Positions 6,420 to 8,234 of a DNA stretch of 8,234 nucleotides are shown here, piece by piece; the stretch's first letter is position 1, and every line of letters starts with the position of its first letter. The notes beneath the pieces are model-generated. The model made no database searches, was not told the origin of the DNA, and saw only the letters and a list, made by a program, of their open reading frames with translations. A program made the translations under genes and the position numbers. This DNA is from Planctomycetota bacterium. Its GTDB lineage: Bacteria; Planctomycetota; MHYJ01; JACPRB01. The stretch lies in assembly GCA_016200125.1 (NCBI GenBank), contig JACQFK010000009.1, forward strand, positions 1 through 8,234, read 5' to 3'.

Positions 6420-8234
6420 ATGATGCGGTGGCTGATCCTTTCTCTCGTCCCCCTCCTGGCCTCCGCCCAACAGGAGGATCCCGCCCGCCTCCTCGAGCGC
6501 CTGGGTTCCGAGTCGCAGGAGGAGCGGGCCAAGGCGACGAAGTCCCTGAAGGCCCTGGGCGTCGCGGCCCTGCCCGCGCTCCGCGAGGCGCGGTCGAGCA
6601 AGGACGCCGAGGTGGCCTCCCGCGCCGGCGCGCTGGTGAGCCTGATCGAGACGGAGCTGGAGCTGCCGCCGCGCCTGCGCAAGGCCGTGCCCGACCTGGC
6701 CGAGCGCCTTGCCTCCAGGGAGCTCGACTGGAACGAGGCGATCCTCGAGCTCAGCGACCGCGAGAAGCACCCCTGGGTCCGCCGCTCGGACCTGGAGAAG
6801 TTCCTTCCCCGGGCCCTCGCCGACGCCGGCGACGAGGACGAGCGGAAGGGAACGATCCTCACGCTCGCGACGCGCGGCTTTCCCGCCGTGGCTCCCCACC
6901 TGATCCCCCTGCTCTCCGATCCGAACGTCGAGAACCGCAAGGCGGCCATCTCGTGGCTCGGAGTCCTCGATCCGGCCTCGGCGCCCCGCATCGCGAGGCT
7001 CCTGAAGGATCCCGACAGCAAGGTCGTTGAAACGGCCCTGCAGGCGCTCTCCGGACAGCGCTCGAGGGCGCAGCTCCCGGAGATCGCGCCCCTGCTCAAG
7101 GACGAGCGGATCTGGATCCGCATGGCCGCGCTCCAGGCGGTGGGCAACATCGGGGGGCCGGACTCGAACCGCCTTGTGGTTCCGCTCCTCCGCGACCCTC
7201 AAGTCGACGTGCGTAAGCAGGCGGCCCAGAGTCTGCTCAATTCGCAGGACCCCTCCGTTTCGCCCCTCCTGCTGGACCTGCTTGCCGACCCGGACCGTGA
7301 AACCCGAGAGGCGGTGCTGAAAATCCTCGCCCACTTCGGGGCGCGGGAGGCCGGACCCGAAATCGTCAACCTGCTCGACGACGGCAACATCTACGTCCGG
7401 CGCGAAGCGGTCAACGCCCTCGTCGTGCTGCGGACCCCCGTGGTGGAGAAGCAGGTCCTGGCCCTCCTGGACCAGCCGGGGGCGGAACGCCAAGCCGAGG
7501 CGCTGCGCACGCTCGGCCGGCTCCGGGTGTTCGCGGCGCGCGCGCCGATCGCCCGGCGGCTGGAGGCGGCAGCGCCGGAGGTCCGCCGTGCCGCCATCGA
7601 GGCCCTGGCCGCGCTCCGCGACCATGAGAGCACGCCCGCTCTCCTTTCCCGGCTGGGCGACGCCGACGCCGGGGTCCGCAACGCGGCCCTGGCCGCGCTC
7701 GTCGAATTGGGCGAGGAATCCGCGCTGCCGAAAATCGCCGGGCTTCTCAAGGACCCGGCCAGCCGGGCGGCCGCCCTGCGCGGCCTCGGCCGGATGGGAG
7801 CCCGGAGCGAGGCCTCCCGCGTCGCCGGATTCTTCGATGATCCCGACAAGGAGGTCCGGAACCAGGCCCAGACCGCCCTACAGGAACTGGATCCGACCGG
7901 GTACCGGGAGCGCATCCTCCCGCAGATCATCAAGCAGCTGGACGACCCGGAGGAGCGGGAATCCGCGCTCATCGAGGCGGAACAGGTCGGAGCGCGGACG
8001 CTCCTGCCCCGCTTCATCGTCCATCTGGAGGACGAGAGCGACAAGGTGCGCCGCGCGGCCCGGAACGCGCTCGTCGAGCTGGGCGGAGCCGACCAGATCC
8101 CTCCGGTCCTCCTCCTGCTCAAGCATGCGAATCCCCAGGTTCGCGAGGAGGCGGTCCGGGTCCTGAAGGATCTGGGCACGAAGGCGACGGCGCGCGAGCT
8201 GCGGCCGCTGACCCGGGACGCCAATCAGGAGGTG
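6420..8234 (+). CDS. Secreted HEAT-repeat protein (truncated by window edge)
   Basis: The frame is open for 605 codons from ATG 6420 to the right edge without a stop. The leader MMRWLILSLVPLLASA-QQ has a basic N-terminus, a hydrophobic core and an Ala-x-Ala cut site, indicating Sec export. Helical repeats of about 31 residues follow, with the signature D-P-x-x-x-V-R-x-x-A-x-x-A-L. Clear copies start near 167, 197, 228, 259, 290, 320, 383, 414, 474, 537 and 568, with weaker copies near 351, 445 and 508. The first section (20-80) has a related, less regular pattern, and 84-165 is helical but not clearly repeat-like. HEAT/PBS-lyase-type solenoids usually bind proteins, and no catalytic motif is visible, so a scaffold or partner-binding role in the periplasm is inferred. 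It begins 37 nt after the DUF1501 gene with no terminator between and is probably in the same operon. A GTG at 6414 is an alternative start. Confidence 0.88.
   Translation, partial: MMRWLILSLVPLLASAQQEDPARLLERLGSESQEERAKATKSLKALGVAALPALREARSSKDAEVASRAGALVSLIETELELPPRLRKAVPDLAERLASRELDWNEAILELSDREKHPWVRRSDLEKFLPRALADAGDEDERKGTILTLATRGFPAVAPHLIPLLSDPNVENRKAAISWLGVLDPASAPRIARLLKDPDSKVVETALQALSGQRSRAQLPEIAPLLKDERIWIRMAALQAVGNIGGPDSNRLVVPLLRDPQVDVRKQAAQSLLNSQDPSVSPLLLDLLADPDRETREAVLKILAHFGAREAGPEIVNLLDDGNIYVRREAVNALVVLRTPVVEKQVLALLDQPGAERQAEALRTLGRLRVFAARAPIARRLEAAAPEVRRAAIEALAALRDHESTPALLSRLGDADAGVRNAALAALVELGEESALPKIAGLLKDPASRAAALRGLGRMGARSEASRVAGFFDDPDKEVRNQAQTALQELDPTGYRERILPQIIKQLDDPEERESALIEAEQVGARTLLPRFIVHLEDESDKVRRAARNALVELGGADQIPPVLLLLKHANPQVREEAVRVLKDLGTKATARELRPLTRDANQEV

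Noticed and set aside
5051..7150. 699-residue open frame on the minus strand opposite the DUF1501 and HEAT genes
   Set aside because: It is rich in Ser and Arg, has no recognisable domain and runs across two genuine plus-strand genes; it is a high-GC shadow.

Overview
The window is very GC-rich, about two thirds G+C by eye. It carries a set of exported proteins: a PQQ-like beta-propeller, a large lipoprotein with c-type heme motifs and DUF1592/1588/1585-like segments, a twin-arginine DUF1501 protein and a HEAT-repeat protein. This combination, with a heme protein directly followed by a DUF1501 gene, is typical of Planctomycetota. Related pairs occur in other groups (Verrucomicrobia, Acidobacteria, Myxococcota), so the phylum is an inference. 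There are no rRNA or tRNA genes, mobile elements or CRISPR arrays.

Layout: on the minus strand, positions 1-198 hold the N-terminal part of a coiled-coil-like protein that continues past the left edge. Upstream of it on the same strand, after a 77-nt gap, is a 423-residue secreted beta-propeller gene (276-1547). A 92-nt divergent intergenic region (1548-1639) separates this from a plus-strand series: the 1037-residue heme lipoprotein (1640-4753), the DUF1501 gene (4765-6382) and a HEAT-repeat gene that runs off the right edge (6420 onward). Gaps of 11 and 37 nt, with Shine-Dalgarno sequences in front of the second and third plus-strand genes, suggest one operon.

How the genes work together: all four recognisable products carry export signals (two Sec type I, one lipoprotein, one Tat), so the locus probably builds an envelope or periplasmic function. 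In planctomycetes, heme proteins of this class and DUF1501 proteins are habitual neighbours, but to my knowledge their biochemical role is not established. The propeller and the HEAT solenoid look like scaffold or binding partners. No substrate can be named from the sequence.

The most notable points are two. First, the DUF1501 gene is broken by a reading-frame change near 5191, and the conserved segment expected at that point seems to be missing, so it may be a deletion scar rather than a one-base error. Second, the heme lipoprotein is a mosaic: a golvesin-C-like domain, a PKD-like domain and unassigned segments are inserted into the middle of a DUF1592-type scaffold.
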